Shown: in pieces, positions 35,703-44,693 of the stretch | Layout of the letters: every line of letters begins with the position of its first letter | Numbering within the stretch: position 1 is the first letter of the stretch | DNA from: Micromonospora haikouensis | GTDB lineage: Bacteria; Actinomycetota; Actinomycetes; Mycobacteriales; Micromonosporaceae | Reading direction: 5' to 3' | DNA: 64,000 nt | NCBI RefSeq assembly: GCF_900091595.1 | Contig: NZ_FMCW01000013.1 | Coordinates: forward strand, 1 to 64,000 | Made by a program: the position numbers and the translations under genes | The notes under the pieces: generated by a model | What the model was told of the DNA's origin: nothing | Database searches by the model: none | The model's input: the letters and a program-made list of their open reading frames with translations, nothing else

Positions 35703-36887
35703 ATGAGCGAGGCGCTGGAGGTGCCGCTGTACATGCGACGCTACGGGTTGGACCCGGGTAAGGAGCTGGACGAGATCCTCGAAACCGAGGGCGTCGTCCA
35801 GGTGACCCTGCCCGACGGTACGCCCGCCTACCTTGTCTGCCGCTACGAGGACGCCCGGCAGGTGCTGTCCGATCCCCAGCGGTTCACCAGCGTCCTGCCG
35901 CGCTCGATCGGAGCGCATCTGGACGACGAGGAACGCCGGCGACTGCAGGCCGGGACGATGCTGCTGTTCGATCCGCCCGAGCACACCCGCCTGCGGCGCA
36001 CGATGACACCGCAGTTCACGGCGCGCCGGCTCGAACGCCTGGAGCCGACGATCGCCGCCATCGTGGAGTCCACGCTGGACGACCTGGAGCGCGCCGGCAG
36101 GCCGGCCGACCTCGTGCGCCACTTCGCCCTGCCGGTCCCGCTGCTGGTGATCTGCGAGCTGGTGGGGGTCGAGGGAGACGACCACGCCGAGATGACCGAC
36201 TGGTTCACCCGCCTGATGGATCTGTCGCTGACGCCGCAACAGCACACGGCGGTGCACGCCGAAAACCGGCGCTTCCTGGCGGAGCTGGTCACCCGGGCCC
36301 GGGCGGCGCCCGGCGAGAACCTGCTGGGAATGCTCGTGCGTGAGCACGATGCCCAGCTCAGCACGGAAGAGGTGGTCGGCATCGTGGCCTCGTTGCTGAT
36401 CGGCGGCCACGAGACGACCTCGGGCATGCTCAGCCTCGGCACGCTGGCACTCCTGCAACACCCGGACCAGCTCGCCATGGTGCGTGACGACCCCGCGAAG
36501 GCCCAGCAGGCCGTGGAGGAGCTGTTGCGCTTCCTGTCGGTCGTGTCGGTCACCGGGCGCACGACGACCACCGACGTGCACCTCGCCGGCCGCACCATCC
36601 CCGCCGGCTCGTCGGTGCTGATCTCGCTGCCCCGGGCCAACCGGGACCGGGCCTTCCTCCGGGACGCCGACCGGCTCGACATCGACCGGGCCGCCCCGGG
36701 CCACGTGGCCTTCGGCCATGGCGTGCATCGCTGCCTGGGCGCACTGGCACGCCTGCAGATGCGCGTCGCCTTCCCGGCGCTGCTGCGACGCTTTCCCGGG
36801 CTCGCCCTGGCCCAACCGGACGCGGAGCCGGCCTTCCGGCCCTTCGGCGCGGTCTACGGAGTGGACACCCTCCCGGTCACCTGGTGA
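35703..36887 (+). CDS. Cytochrome P450 (bacterial class I)
   Basis: The protein is 394 aa. The I-helix oxygen-activation motif is GGHETTSG, the K-helix EELLR gives ExxR, and FGHGVHRCLG carries the heme-ligating Cys344. FTARRLERL and the 394-aa length match CYP105/107-like enzymes of natural-product pathways. An AAGGGGG site fits this ATG better than the GTG three bases upstream. No ferredoxin gene is adjacent, so electrons must come from elsewhere. Divergent from the damaged glycosyltransferase. Confidence 0.92.
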   Translation: MSEALEVPLYMRRYGLDPGKELDEILETEGVVQVTLPDGTPAYLVCRYEDARQVLSDPQRFTSVLPRSIGAHLDDEERRRLQAGTMLLFDPPEHTRLRRTMTPQFTARRLERLEPTIAAIVESTLDDLERAGRPADLVRHFALPVPLLVICELVGVEGDDHAEMTDWFTRLMDLSLTPQQHTAVHAENRRFLAELVTRARAAPGENLLGMLVREHDAQLSTEEVVGIVASLLIGGHETTSGMLSLGTLALLQHPDQLAMVRDDPAKAQQAVEELLRFLSVVSVTGRTTTTDVHLAGRTIPAGSSVLISLPRANRDRAFLRDADRLDIDRAAPGHVAFGHGVHRCLGALARLQMRVAFPALLRRFPGLALAQPDAEPAFRPFGAVYGVDTLPVTW

Positions 36888-36959
36888 CCGTCGCTCCCGG
36901 CCATCGATCGCCGGTGTCGGCGCGCCCAGGGCGACGTCAATGAACCGCTGAGCCGAGTT

Positions 36960-36995
36960 GCGGGTGGGGCCCGGCCGTCGCCGGACCCCACCCGC
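36960..36995. terminator. Bidirectional terminator hairpin
   Basis: GCGGGTGGGG pairs with CCCCACCCGC, with a further CCGGC/GCCGG stem inside, between convergent P450 and LPxTG genes. Confidence 0.7.
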
Positions 36996-37021
36996 GCCGA
37001 CTCAGCGGCGGCTGCCGGTCA

Positions 37022-38062
37022 TCACGCCCCGGTCATCCGACGCGAACGACGGACGGCGAGTACGGCACCCGTGCCGAGGGTGACCATGCCGGTGCCCAGA
37101 CCCAGCGTCCACCACAGGCTTGATCCGCTGTCGCCGGTCACCGGCAGGTGCGGGTGGCGCGTCGGGTACGGCGACGCGGTCGGCGACTGCGTCGGCTGGG
37201 TGGGCGACGGGGACTCCGTGGGCGTCACGGTGGGCGAGGCCGACGGCTGGGTCGGTGACGCCGTCGGCGTCTCGGTGGGCGAGGCCGACGGCTGCGTCGG
37301 GGTGGCCGTCGGCGATGTCGGGGCCAACGGCCGCTCACAGTTGGCCTCGGCGAGGATGACGGTGCCGACCGGGATGTCGATGACCTGGCCGCCGGCGACC
37401 GAACCCGTCAACTGGACGGTGGCCAGCACCGCGACCGCGGCGGCGGTGTCGGCTGTGGTCTCCTCCACCGCGGTGAGGGTGACGGTGAGGCTGGCCTCGG
37501 TCAGGCCGGGCACCACGACGGCCGCGCTGGCGGTCACCCCGGGGGTGTTCGGCACCAGCACGGCGGGCGCGCCGAACAGGGTCAACCCGACGACGTTGGT
37601 ATCGGCGGTGAGCGCGCCACTCTGCGGGCAGTTCACCTCGGCGGTGATCAGGTCGGCGGCGACGACCGGAATGCCCAGGATCCCGAGCGCCAGTTCGGCG
37701 ATGTCGGAGTTCGCCGACGACGCGGTCGGCCCACGGGTGGCGCTCACCTCCAGCACGGTGCCGCTGGCGGTGACGCCCACCGCACCGGGGATGGTCACGG
37801 CGAGTCCGGTGGTGGTGTCGGTCCCGCCGCCGGGCGGCGCGGTCGCGCTGCCGATGGTGGCGTTGGCGGTGATGACCGGCACCCCGAGGACGCTGGCGGA
37901 GAGATCCACCACCACACCACGGGCACTGGCGTCACCAGGTGCCGCGACGGCGGGGCCACCGGTCGTCAGGGCGACGAGCCCTGCGAACCCCGCTCCGGCG
38001 ACGGCAACGGTCGCCACTGATGCCATTCGTCTTACCAGTTTCACGCTCTGCCTCTTGTCCAT
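37022..38062 (-). CDS. LPxTG-type cell-wall-anchored protein, choice-of-anchor P family
   Basis: The protein is 346 aa. A signal peptide (residues 1-41, PAVAA cut) is followed by a beta-rich region with two similar halves (VVDLSASVLGVPVITANA and LALGILGIPVVAADLITAEV), then a Pro/Thr/Ser repeat (SPTETPTASPTQPSASPT). The sortase motif LPVTG begins at residue 306, followed by a hydrophobic helix and the RRSRR tail. It should be covalently attached to peptidoglycan by a class E/F-type sortase. Function is otherwise unknown; no sortase gene is in the window. GGGAGG precedes the ATG. Confidence 0.88.
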   Translation of the reverse strand: MDKRQSVKLVRRMASVATVAVAGAGFAGLVALTTGGPAVAAPGDASARGVVVDLSASVLGVPVITANATIGSATAPPGGGTDTTTGLAVTIPGAVGVTASGTVLEVSATRGPTASSANSDIAELALGILGIPVVAADLITAEVNCPQSGALTADTNVVGLTLFGAPAVLVPNTPGVTASAAVVVPGLTEASLTVTLTAVEETTADTAAAVAVLATVQLTGSVAGGQVIDIPVGTVILAEANCERPLAPTSPTATPTQPSASPTETPTASPTQPSASPTVTPTESPSPTQPTQSPTASPYPTRHPHLPVTGDSGSSLWWTLGLGTGMVTLGTGAVLAVRRSRRMTGA

Positions 38063-38183
38063 CTGCCCTCCCGCCCTCGGAAGGAATACGCCACATGAGG
38101 TTAAACAGGCAGATGGCTCAATAGTGCTCTAAACGGACAAAAGGTCAGCAGGTAGCCCCGGCGGCTAGCAATATTGTGTGCCA

Positions 38184-38197
38184 CACACTATAGTGTG
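38184..38197. promoter_or_regulatory. PadR autoregulatory palindrome over the -10 box
   Basis: CACACTATAGTGTG is a perfect 14-bp palindrome. TATAGT (38189-38194) inside it is a good -10 box ending 7 nt before the GTG start, so the transcript is probably leaderless. A second overlapping dyad, TGTGTG-C-CACACA, spans 38175-38187. Confidence 0.7.
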
Positions 38198-38201
38198 AGT
38201 C

Positions 38202-38543
38202 GTGGTAAGCGACGACATCCTGCGGACCCATCTCCAGGAGCTACGCCGGGGCACGGTGGTGGTGGCGAGCCTGGTCGCGCTGCGCCGGCCCGACTACGGC
38301 TACGCCCTGCTCCAGCGGCTCACCGACCACGGCTTCCCCGTGGACGCCAACACGCTCTACCCCCTGCTGCGCCGACTGGAGGAGCAGGGCCTGCTGACCA
38401 GCGAGTGGAACACCGAGGAGAGCCGGCCCCGGAAGTTCTACCGGACCAGCGACGAGGGGGAGTCGGTGCTGCGCCTGCTGCTCGCCGACTTCTCCGCCGT
38501 GCAGAGATCCCTCACCGGCCTGATCGAAGGAGTGGCCCGATGA
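38202..38543 (+). CDS. PadR-family transcriptional repressor
   Basis: The protein is 113 aa, the short PadR form. The winged helix includes DYGYALLQRLTDHGFPVDANTLYPLLRRLEEQGLLTSEW and RKFYRTSDEGESVL, with a C-terminal dimer helix. The GTG start has no ribosome site and lies right at the predicted transcript end, typical of leaderless actinobacterial genes. It shares a start/stop overlap with the membrane protein that follows, the usual PadR/membrane-partner pair. Confidence 0.92.
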   Translation: MVSDDILRTHLQELRRGTVVVASLVALRRPDYGYALLQRLTDHGFPVDANTLYPLLRRLEEQGLLTSEWNTEESRPRKFYRTSDEGESVLRLLLADFSAVQRSLTGLIEGVAR

Positions 38544-39493
38544 GTTCCCTGACCGACCGCTACCTCGCCGCCACGCTGCGGGCGGTGCCGGCCCCGCGCC
38601 GGGCGGAGATCGCCGACGAGCTGCGGGCCTCCATCGCCGACATGATCGACGGCCGCACCGACGCCGGCCAGGACCGCGAGACCGCCGAGCGCGAGGTGCT
38701 CACCGAGCTGGGCAACCCCGAGCGGCTGGCCGCCCGGTACGCCGACCACCGCCTCCAGCTCATCGGCCCCGCCTACTACCTGGCCTGGCGGCGGCTGCTG
38801 CGGCTGCTGCTCGCCACCGTGCCCATCGCCATCGGCGCCCTGGTGGCCGTGCTCGACGCCGTCGACGGCGGCAGCGTGGGCTCGGCCATCGGCGTCGGCG
38901 TCACCACCGGCATCGAGGTGGTGGTCCAGGTCGCCTTCTGGGTCACGCTCACCTTCGCGGTCGTCGAGCGGTTGAGCCTGCCGCTCCACCTGCCCCGGTG
39001 GACCGTCGACCAGCTGCCCGAGGACCGACCGGCCGGGCGCGGCGTCCCGCTCGCCGACACGGCCGTGTCGATCGCGGCCCTGGTGCTGCTGATCGCGTTC
39101 CTGCCCTGGCAGCACTTCCGGTCCTGGGTGCGCGACGACGGGGGCGACCACATCCCGGTGCTCGACCCCGCGCTGTGGCGGTTCTGGCTGCCGGCGCTCA
39201 TCGCCCTGCTGGTCGCCGAGATCGTCCTGCAGGTGGCCCGGCACCGCGCCGGCCGCTGGACCTGGCCGCTGGTCGGCGCGAAGGTCACCCTCGACCTGGC
39301 GTTCGCCGTGCCGGTGGCGTGGCTCGTCCTCACCGACCGGCTGCTCAACCCCGAGTTCGTGCAGCGCGTCGACTGGCTGCGCGACGGTGCCAACCTGGAC
39401 GTCGTCTACACGATCGCCCTGGTCGCGGTGGTGGCGTCGCTGGTGCGCAACACCGTGGCCATCGCCGCGCAGGCCCGCCGCCGGACGGCCTGA
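38540..39493 (+). CDS. Membrane protein with N-terminal HAAS-like domain
   Basis: The protein is 317 aa. The cytoplasmic N-terminus (LTDRYLAATLRAVPAPRRAEIADELRASI, then LGNPERLAARYAD) is the helical signalling domain seen with PadR partners. About six hydrophobic helices follow. The ATG overlaps the PadR stop with AAGGAG upstream. It is likely a stress- or envelope-sensing permease-like protein whose level PadR controls; substrate unknown. Confidence 0.82.
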   Translation: MSSLTDRYLAATLRAVPAPRRAEIADELRASIADMIDGRTDAGQDRETAEREVLTELGNPERLAARYADHRLQLIGPAYYLAWRRLLRLLLATVPIAIGALVAVLDAVDGGSVGSAIGVGVTTGIEVVVQVAFWVTLTFAVVERLSLPLHLPRWTVDQLPEDRPAGRGVPLADTAVSIAALVLLIAFLPWQHFRSWVRDDGGDHIPVLDPALWRFWLPALIALLVAEIVLQVARHRAGRWTWPLVGAKVTLDLAFAVPVAWLVLTDRLLNPEFVQRVDWLRDGANLDVVYTIALVAVVASLVRNTVAIAAQARRRTA

Positions 39494-39512
39494 GCGCCCC
39501 GCGACGCCCGTC

Positions 39513-39546
39513 CCCGGGCCGGCCCGCCCACGGCGGCCGGCCCGGG
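39513..39546. terminator. Bidirectional terminator hairpin
   Basis: A 12-bp perfect stem (CCCGGGCCGGCC) with a 10-nt loop lies between the convergent membrane-protein and DUF402 genes. Confidence 0.65.
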
Positions 39547-39572
39547 CGCGTCGGCGGGGTGCCCGGCCGGGG

Positions 39573-40196
39573 TCACCAGGGCACGGCCTCCCAGCCGGCC
39601 GGCAGCGCCGGCACCGGCCAGGCGGGGTCGGGCCGCCAGTGCGCCCAGGCCGGATCCCACCAGCGCTCCCCCGCGTCGAGCAGCGCGGCGATCCGGTCGC
39701 CCTCCGCGCGGATGGCCTCCGCCATCCCCGGATACCGTCCCTCGGCCAGGCGCTGGGCGAACACCTCCACGTCCTTGAAGACGTACCGGCCGGCGTCCGC
39801 CGCCCACCACAGGTCCAGCTCGTGGTCGAGGGTGTCCACCCCGATCGGGGTACGCCGCACCGGGTCCTGGAGGTTGAAGTACCAGCCCGCGAACTCCCGC
39901 CCCGGACCGGCCCAGAACACGTCGACGGAGTGCGCCTCGCCGGGACGGTGCAGCATCAGCTTGCCGTGCCCGCGCCAGGCCCGCTGCCCGGCCACCTGCC
40001 ACGGGTGCCGCCCGCACGGGAAGCTCCCCCGCTCGGGGAAGCCGAACTCCGCACCGCCGGGCAGGTAGAGGGCGAGCAGCTCCGCGGAGTCCACGACGCA
40101 GATCGTCGGGACCCCGAACCAGACCTCACCGCGCAGGATCTCCCGCCGGACGACCACGTCGCCCGGCGCGAACCGCCGCCCGCCCCCGGCCGCCAC
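39573..40196 (-). CDS. DUF402 family protein (nucleoside diphosphate hydrolase-like fold)
   Basis: The protein is 207 aa. The DUF402 core is WYFNLQDPVRRTPIGVDTLDHELDLWWAADAGRYVFKDVEVF, with Asp/Glu residues that bind divalent metal in characterised members hydrolysing nucleoside di- or triphosphates. It lies 3 bp after yebC and is probably co-transcribed with it. GTG start. In many actinobacteria ruvC follows yebC; here this gene is next and the conserved order then ends. Confidence 0.8.
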   Translation of the reverse strand: MAAGGGRRFAPGDVVVRREILRGEVWFGVPTICVVDSAELLALYLPGGAEFGFPERGSFPCGRHPWQVAGQRAWRGHGKLMLHRPGEAHSVDVFWAGPGREFAGWYFNLQDPVRRTPIGVDTLDHELDLWWAADAGRYVFKDVEVFAQRLAEGRYPGMAEAIRAEGDRIAALLDAGERWWDPAWAHWRPDPAWPVPALPAGWEAVPW

Positions 40197-40199
40197 GGC

Positions 40200-40949
40200 T
40201 CAGCCGACCGCCGCCATGACCTCATCGGAAACGTCGAAGTTCGCGAATACGTTCTGCACGTCGTCGCAGTCCTCGAGGACGTCGATCAGCTTGAAGACCT
40301 TGCGGGCGCCGTCCTCGTCCAGCTGCACGTTGACGCTGGGGATGAGGGACGACTCGGCCGACTCGTACTCGATGCCGGCGTCCTGCAGGGCGGTGCGGAC
40401 CGCGATCAGGTCGCTCGGCTCGGAGACCACCTCGTACGCCTCGCCGAGGTCGTTGACCTCCTCCGCGCCGGCGTCGAGGACGGCCATCATCACGTCGTCC
40501 TCGCTGGTGCCCGCCTTGGGGACGATCACCACGCCCTTGCGGGAGAACATGTACGACACCGAGCCGGCGTCGGCGAGCGAGCCGCCGTTGCGGGTCAGCG
40601 CCGTGCGCACCTCGGTCGCCGCCCGGTTGCGGTTGTCGGTGAGGCACTCGATCAGCATCGCGACGCCGTTCGGGCCGTACCCCTCATACATGATCGTCTG
40701 CCAGTCGGCGCCGCCGGCCTCCAGGCCGGAGCCGCGCTTGACCGCCCGGTCGATGTTGTCGTTCGGTACGGAGTTCTTCTTGGCCTTCTGGATGGCGTCG
40801 TAGAGCGTCGGGTTGCCGGCCGGGTCGCCGCCGCCGGTGCGGGCCGCGACCTCGACGTTCTTGATCAGCTTGGCGAACATCTTGCCGCGCTTGGCGTCGA
40901 TCACGGCCTTCTTGTGCTTGGTGGTCGCCCACTTTGAGTGGCCGGACAT
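40200..40949 (-). CDS. yebC: YebC/PmpR-family protein (TACO1-like)
   Basis: The protein is 249 aa. It starts [23 protein letters not shown], the invariant family N-terminus, with [20 protein letters not shown] in the middle and an acidic C-terminal third. Members were annotated as transcriptional regulators; recent work on the family also supports a role in translation of proline-rich stretches. GGAGG precedes the ATG. It sits downstream of pdxT, separated by a strong hairpin. Confidence 0.95.
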   Translation of the reverse strand: MSGHSKWATTKHKKAVIDAKRGKMFAKLIKNVEVAARTGGGDPAGNPTLYDAIQKAKKNSVPNDNIDRAVKRGSGLEAGGADWQTIMYEGYGPNGVAMLIECLTDNRNRAATEVRTALTRNGGSLADAGSVSYMFSRKGVVIVPKAGTSEDDVMMAVLDAGAEEVNDLGEAYEVVSEPSDLIAVRTALQDAGIEYESAESSLIPSVNVQLDEDGARKVFKLIDVLEDCDDVQNVFANFDVSDEVMAAVG

Positions 40950-41144
40950 CTGCTACCTCCGTCTGTTGATCACGCCTGCGTCGACTGCCCGCGCCAACTC
41001 CACTTCTCCACCGGCGTACGACGGGCCGGTCGGCTCTGCGTGGATGGCCGCGGCGGGCGCGGAGCCCTGCCGAACCGCGGCAATCCTACCGAGGTGGGGT
41101 GCGCCGGTGTCACACCCGGCACCGGCACGCCCGACGGCGCACGT

Positions 41145-41184
41145 GCCGAGGGGCCCGCCCGGTCGTCCGGGCGGGCCCCTCGGC
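41145..41184 (-). terminator. Strong terminator hairpin after pdxT
   Basis: A perfect 18-bp stem (GCCGAGGGGCCCGCCCGG) with loop TCGT ends 7 bp from the pdxT stop. No T tract follows, as is common in actinomycetes. Confidence 0.75.
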
Positions 41185-41190
41185 CACGGC

Positions 41191-41796
41191 TCAGGCGGCG
41201 CGCACCAGGTCCACGAAGTAGCGGTGCAGCCGCAGGTCGCCGGTCAGCTCGGGGTGGAAGGAGGTGGCCAGCAGGTTGCCCTGCCGGACCGCGACGATCC
41301 GCCCGGCGGCCGGCCCTTCGGTCACCTCGCCGAGCACGTCGACGCCGGCGCCGACCCGCTCGACCCAGGGCGCCCGAATGAACACCGCGTGGAACGGCTC
41401 CCCCTCGACCCCGGCGATCGTCACCGGGGCCTCGAACGAGTCGACCTGCCGGCCGAACGCGTTGCGCCGGACGGTCATCTCGATGCCGGCGAAGCCCCGC
41501 TGGTCGGGGCGGCCGTCGAGCACCTCGGCGGCCAGCATGATCATGCCGGCGCAGGAGCCGTAGACCGGCATGCCGGCGGCGATCCGCTTGTCGATGGGCT
41601 CACGCATGTCGAAGATGTCGGCGAGTTTGCTGATCGTGGTGGACTCGCCGCCCGGGATGACCAGGCCGTCGACCGCGTCCAGCTCCTGCGGCCGGCGTAC
41701 GGGGCGGGCGTGCGCGCCCGCGCCGGTCAGGGCCGCCACGTGTTCCCGGACGTCGCCCTGGAGCGCGAGCACACCGATGGCGGGTGCTGCCGTCAC
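41191..41796 (-). CDS. pdxT: Pyridoxal 5'-phosphate synthase glutaminase subunit PdxT
   Basis: The protein is 201 aa. It releases ammonia from glutamine for Pdx[12 protein letters not shown] and [11 protein letters not shown] hold the oxyanion strand and nucleophile Cys; SFHPEL holds the His/Glu of the class-I amidotransferase triad. GTG start with GGAGAGGAG 6 nt upstream. It follows pdxS after 81 bp that contain a copy of the dispersed repeat. Confidence 0.96.
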   Translation of the reverse strand: MTAAPAIGVLALQGDVREHVAALTGAGAHARPVRRPQELDAVDGLVIPGGESTTISKLADIFDMREPIDKRIAAGMPVYGSCAGMIMLAAEVLDGRPDQRGFAGIEMTVRRNAFGRQVDSFEAPVTIAGVEGEPFHAVFIRAPWVERVGAGVDVLGEVTEGPAAGRIVAVRQGNLLATSFHPELTGDLRLHRYFVDLVRAA

Positions 41797-41819
41797 GTTC
41801 GCTCCTCTCCTCGGCTGGT

Positions 41820-41874
41820 TGTTAGGAAGGGGCCCTTCCTATGCGGAATGCGTTAACAAGGGGCCCCTCCTTGC
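41820..41874 (+). repeat. Dispersed GGGGCCC double-hairpin repeat, copy A
   Basis: Two hairpin-forming blocks (AGGAAGGGGCCCTTCCT and CAAGGGGCCCCTCCTTG) flank TGCGGAATGCGTTAA. The same arrangement occurs at 51259-51305 and, inverted, at 53371-53424. This copy sits inside the pdxS-pdxT operon gap. Confidence 0.8.
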
Positions 41875-41877
41875 GCG

Positions 41878-42795
41878 TCACCAGCCGCGTTCGGCCAGGC
41901 GGTGCGGCTGCGGGATCTCGTCGACGTTGATGCCGACCATCGCCTCACCGAGGCCCCGGGAGACCTTGGCCAGCACGTCCGGGTCGTCGTGGAAGGTGGT
42001 GGCCTTCACGATCGCCGCGGCGCGCTGCGCAGGGTTGCCGGACTTGAAGATGCCGGAGCCGACGAAGACGCCCTCCGCGCCGAGCTGCATCATCATCGCC
42101 GCGTCGGCCGGGGTGGCGATGCCGCCGGCGGTGAACAGCACCACCGGGAGCTTGCCGGTCTCGGCGACCTCCCGGACCAGCTCGTACGGCGCCTGGAGCT
42201 CCTTGGCCGCGACGAACAGCTCGTCGGCCGGCAGGGAGCGCAGCCGGGCGATCTCCTGGCGGATCTTGCGCATGTGCATGGTGGCGTTGGAGACGTCGCC
42301 GGTGCCGGCCTCGCCCTTGGAGCGGATCATGGCCGCGCCCTCGGTGATCCGGCGCAGCGCCTCGCCCAGGTTGGTCGCCCCGCACACGAAGGGGACGGTG
42401 AACGCCCACTTGTCGATGTGGTTGGCGTAGTCGGCGGGGGTCAGCACCTCGGACTCGTCGACGTAGTCCACGCCGAGGGCCTGCAGGACCTGGGCCTCGA
42501 CGAAGTGGCCGATGCGGGCCTTGGCCATGACCGGGATCGACACGGCGTCGATGATGCCGTCGATCATGTCGGGGTCGCTCATCCGGGACACCCCGCCCTG
42601 GGCGCGGATGTCGGCGGGGACCCGCTCCAGGGCCATCACCGCGACGGCGCCGGCGTCCTCAGCGATCTTGGCCTGCTCGGGGGTGACCACGTCCATGATC
42701 ACGCCGCCCTTGAGCATCTCGGCCATGCCGCGCTTGACGCGGGCGGTCCCGACGACGGGGGTGGCGCTGGCGTTCGGGGAGGTGGTTTCGGGCAC
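41878..42795 (-). CDS. pdxS: Pyridoxal 5'-phosphate synthase PdxS
   Basis: The protein is 305 aa. It makes PLP from ribose 5-phosphate, glyceraldehyde 3-phosphate and ammonia. [42 protein letters not shown], and [13 protein letters not shown] (the lysine that carries the intermediate) are invariant family blocks; [12 protein letters not shown] is the phosphate site. GTG start. First gene of pdxST. Confidence 0.97.
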   Translation of the reverse strand: MPETTSPNASATPVVGTARVKRGMAEMLKGGVIMDVVTPEQAKIAEDAGAVAVMALERVPADIRAQGGVSRMSDPDMIDGIIDAVSIPVMAKARIGHFVEAQVLQALGVDYVDESEVLTPADYANHIDKWAFTVPFVCGATNLGEALRRITEGAAMIRSKGEAGTGDVSNATMHMRKIRQEIARLRSLPADELFVAAKELQAPYELVREVAETGKLPVVLFTAGGIATPADAAMMMQLGAEGVFVGSGIFKSGNPAQRAAAIVKATTFHDDPDVLAKVSRGLGEAMVGINVDEIPQPHRLAERGW

Positions 42796-42926
42796 GGGTC
42801 ATCGCTCCTCGGCGTGCTCGGGGGGTGGCGGCTAGCTGAATGCTACGACGGGCGTAACGCCGCTCCGACAGCCAATCAGACCCACGGTGGCCTGCCCTGT
42901 GGCCGTCGTCACCCGGCCGGCGCGGC

Positions 42927-43427
42927 TCAGGCGGGCACGTCGGCCGGGAGCTCCAGGGTCGGGTCGTCGATGTCGAAGTAGCGCGGCCAGGGGTGCCGTC
43001 GCCCCATCCGCAACAGCCGCACCAGGGGTCGGCCCCGGGCGGACCGGGCGTCGCGGACCAGGTCGGTGTGCACCTGGCGGGCCAGCGCGAGCCGCCGGCT
43101 CGCGGCGATCACCGCCTCGCAGTCCGGTTCGGTCGGGTCCAGCCGCACCGCCCGCAACTGCCGGGTGAGGTCGTTCTCGGCGGCCTCCCGCTCCTGCGGC
43201 TCGGCGTCGAGGGCGATCCGGGCCGCCGCGTACAGCTCCACGCCGTAGCGCCGCTCGGCCAGCACGGCCGCCGCCGCGGCGCGGCGCAGCAGGTGCGCGT
43301 CGAGGGCCCGGGCGGCGGACTCCGCGCGGACGCGCAGCCGCTCGACCCGGCCGGCGGTCCAGATCAGGTACGCCGCGACGAGCCCGACGACCAGGCTCGC
43401 GCCCACCACCCACCACATGCCCGGCAT
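42927..43427 (-). CDS. Hypothetical membrane-anchored protein
   Basis: The protein is 166 aa. One N-terminal helix (VVGASLVVGLVAAYLIW) anchors a long charged helical domain (ERLRVRAESAARALDAHLLRRAAAAAVLAERR) and a Pro-rich tail (RHPWPRYFDIDDPTLELP). It resembles the small LemA-like membrane protein found next to pimA in related genomes. No catalytic motif. Probably co-transcribed with pimA (88-bp gap). Confidence 0.78.
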   Translation of the reverse strand: MPGMWWVVGASLVVGLVAAYLIWTAGRVERLRVRAESAARALDAHLLRRAAAAAVLAERRYGVELYAAARIALDAEPQEREAAENDLTRQLRAVRLDPTEPDCEAVIAASRRLALARQVHTDLVRDARSARGRPLVRLLRMGRRHPWPRYFDIDDPTLELPADVPA

Positions 43428-43515
43428 CGTAGTGCTGCTCCGTTCGCCTCGTCCGGGGTGCGGCCGACGCGGCCGGCGGTCACTCCCGTCACGGAAGCCA
43501 CCCCGGTCACACCAC

Positions 43516-44676
43516 TCAGCCGAGCCCCGCCCACTCCTGGTCGATGACCCGCCCGTCGGTCGCCTCGATCGCCGCCGCGTAGACCTCCAGGACCCGGCGG
43601 GCGACCACGGGCCAGTCGAAGTGCGCCACCACCTGGTCGCCGCAGGCGGTCAGCTCGGCCCGCCGCGCCGGATCGTCGAGCAGCGCCGCGAGGGCCGCCC
43701 GCAGCGCCGCGGCGTCGCCGGTGGGGAAGAGCTGCCCGGCCCGGCCACCGTCGAGCACCCGGCGGAACGCGTCGAGGTCGCTGGCCACCACGGTCGTGCC
43801 GGCGGCCAGGGCCTCGGTGAGGATCATGCCGAACGACTCGCCGCCGGTGTTCGGGGCCACGTAGAGGTGGACGCTGCGCAGCATCCGCGCCTTGTCGGCC
43901 TCGGAGACCAGGCCGAGGAACGTGACCCGGTCGCGCAGCGGGGCGGGAAACCGGTCGAACAGGTCGTCCGGGTCGCCCGGCCCGGCGACCAGCAGCCGCA
44001 GCCCGGGCCGGGTGCCGGCCAGCTCGACGAACGCGTCGCGCAGGATCGGGAAGCCCTTGCGGGCCTCGGTGAACCGGCCGAGGAAGCCCAGCGTGCCGCC
44101 CTCGCCGGGCCCGCACTCCCCGGGCCAGCCGGGCAGCGGTGCCGCGTGGCTGAACTTGGCGACGGTGACGCCGTTGGGGATCTCCACGGCACCGCCGTCC
44201 ATGTGCTCGACCTGGACCTTGCGGGCCAGCGCGCTGACCGCGATGCGGGCGGTGATCCGCTCCAGCACGATCTGGAGCACGCCCTGGGCGGCGGCGAGCA
44301 CCCGGGACCGGGTCATCGCGGTGTGGAAGGTCGCCACCACCGGCCCCTTGGCCGACAGCACGGCGAGCATCGACAGGCTGAGGGTCAGCGGCTCGTGCAC
44401 GTGCAGCACGTCGAACTCGCCCCGGGCGATCCAGCGCCGGACGCGGGCGGAGGAGACCGGGCCGAACGCGATCCGGGCCACCGACCCGTTGTACGGCAGC
44501 GGCACGGCCCGGCCCGCCGGCACCACGTACGGCGGCAGCGGGGAGTCCTCGTCGGCGGGGGCGAGGACGCTCACCTCGTGCCCGAGCCCGAGCAGCGCCT
44601 CCGCCAGGTCCATCACGTGGTTCTGCACCCCGCCAGGCACGTCGAAGGAGTATGGGCACACGATGCCGATCCGCAT
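43516..44676 (-). CDS. pimA: Phosphatidylinositol alpha-mannosyltransferase PimA
   Basis: The protein is 386 aa. It transfers mannose from GDP-mannose to phosphatidylinositol at the inner membrane face, the first step to PIMs and lipomannan. GT4 fold: MRIGIVCPYSFDVPGGVQNHVMDLAEAL holds the N-terminal GG loop, FHTAMTRSR the PI-binding His region, and ESFGMILTEALAAGTTVVASD the EX7E-type motif. The ATG is 17 bp after the acyltransferase stop, with AAGGGG upstream. Its place after pgsA and the acyltransferase is the classic PIM operon. Confidence 0.95.
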   Translation of the reverse strand: MRIGIVCPYSFDVPGGVQNHVMDLAEALLGLGHEVSVLAPADEDSPLPPYVVPAGRAVPLPYNGSVARIAFGPVSSARVRRWIARGEFDVLHVHEPLTLSLSMLAVLSAKGPVVATFHTAMTRSRVLAAAQGVLQIVLERITARIAVSALARKVQVEHMDGGAVEIPNGVTVAKFSHAAPLPGWPGECGPGEGGTLGFLGRFTEARKGFPILRDAFVELAGTRPGLRLLVAGPGDPDDLFDRFPAPLRDRVTFLGLVSEADKARMLRSVHLYVAPNTGGESFGMILTEALAAGTTVVASDLDAFRRVLDGGRAGQLFPTGDAAALRAALAALLDDPARRAELTACGDQVVAHFDWPVVARRVLEVYAAAIEATDGRVIDQEWAGLG

Positions 44677-44693
44677 TCCCGCGCCCCTTCGCC

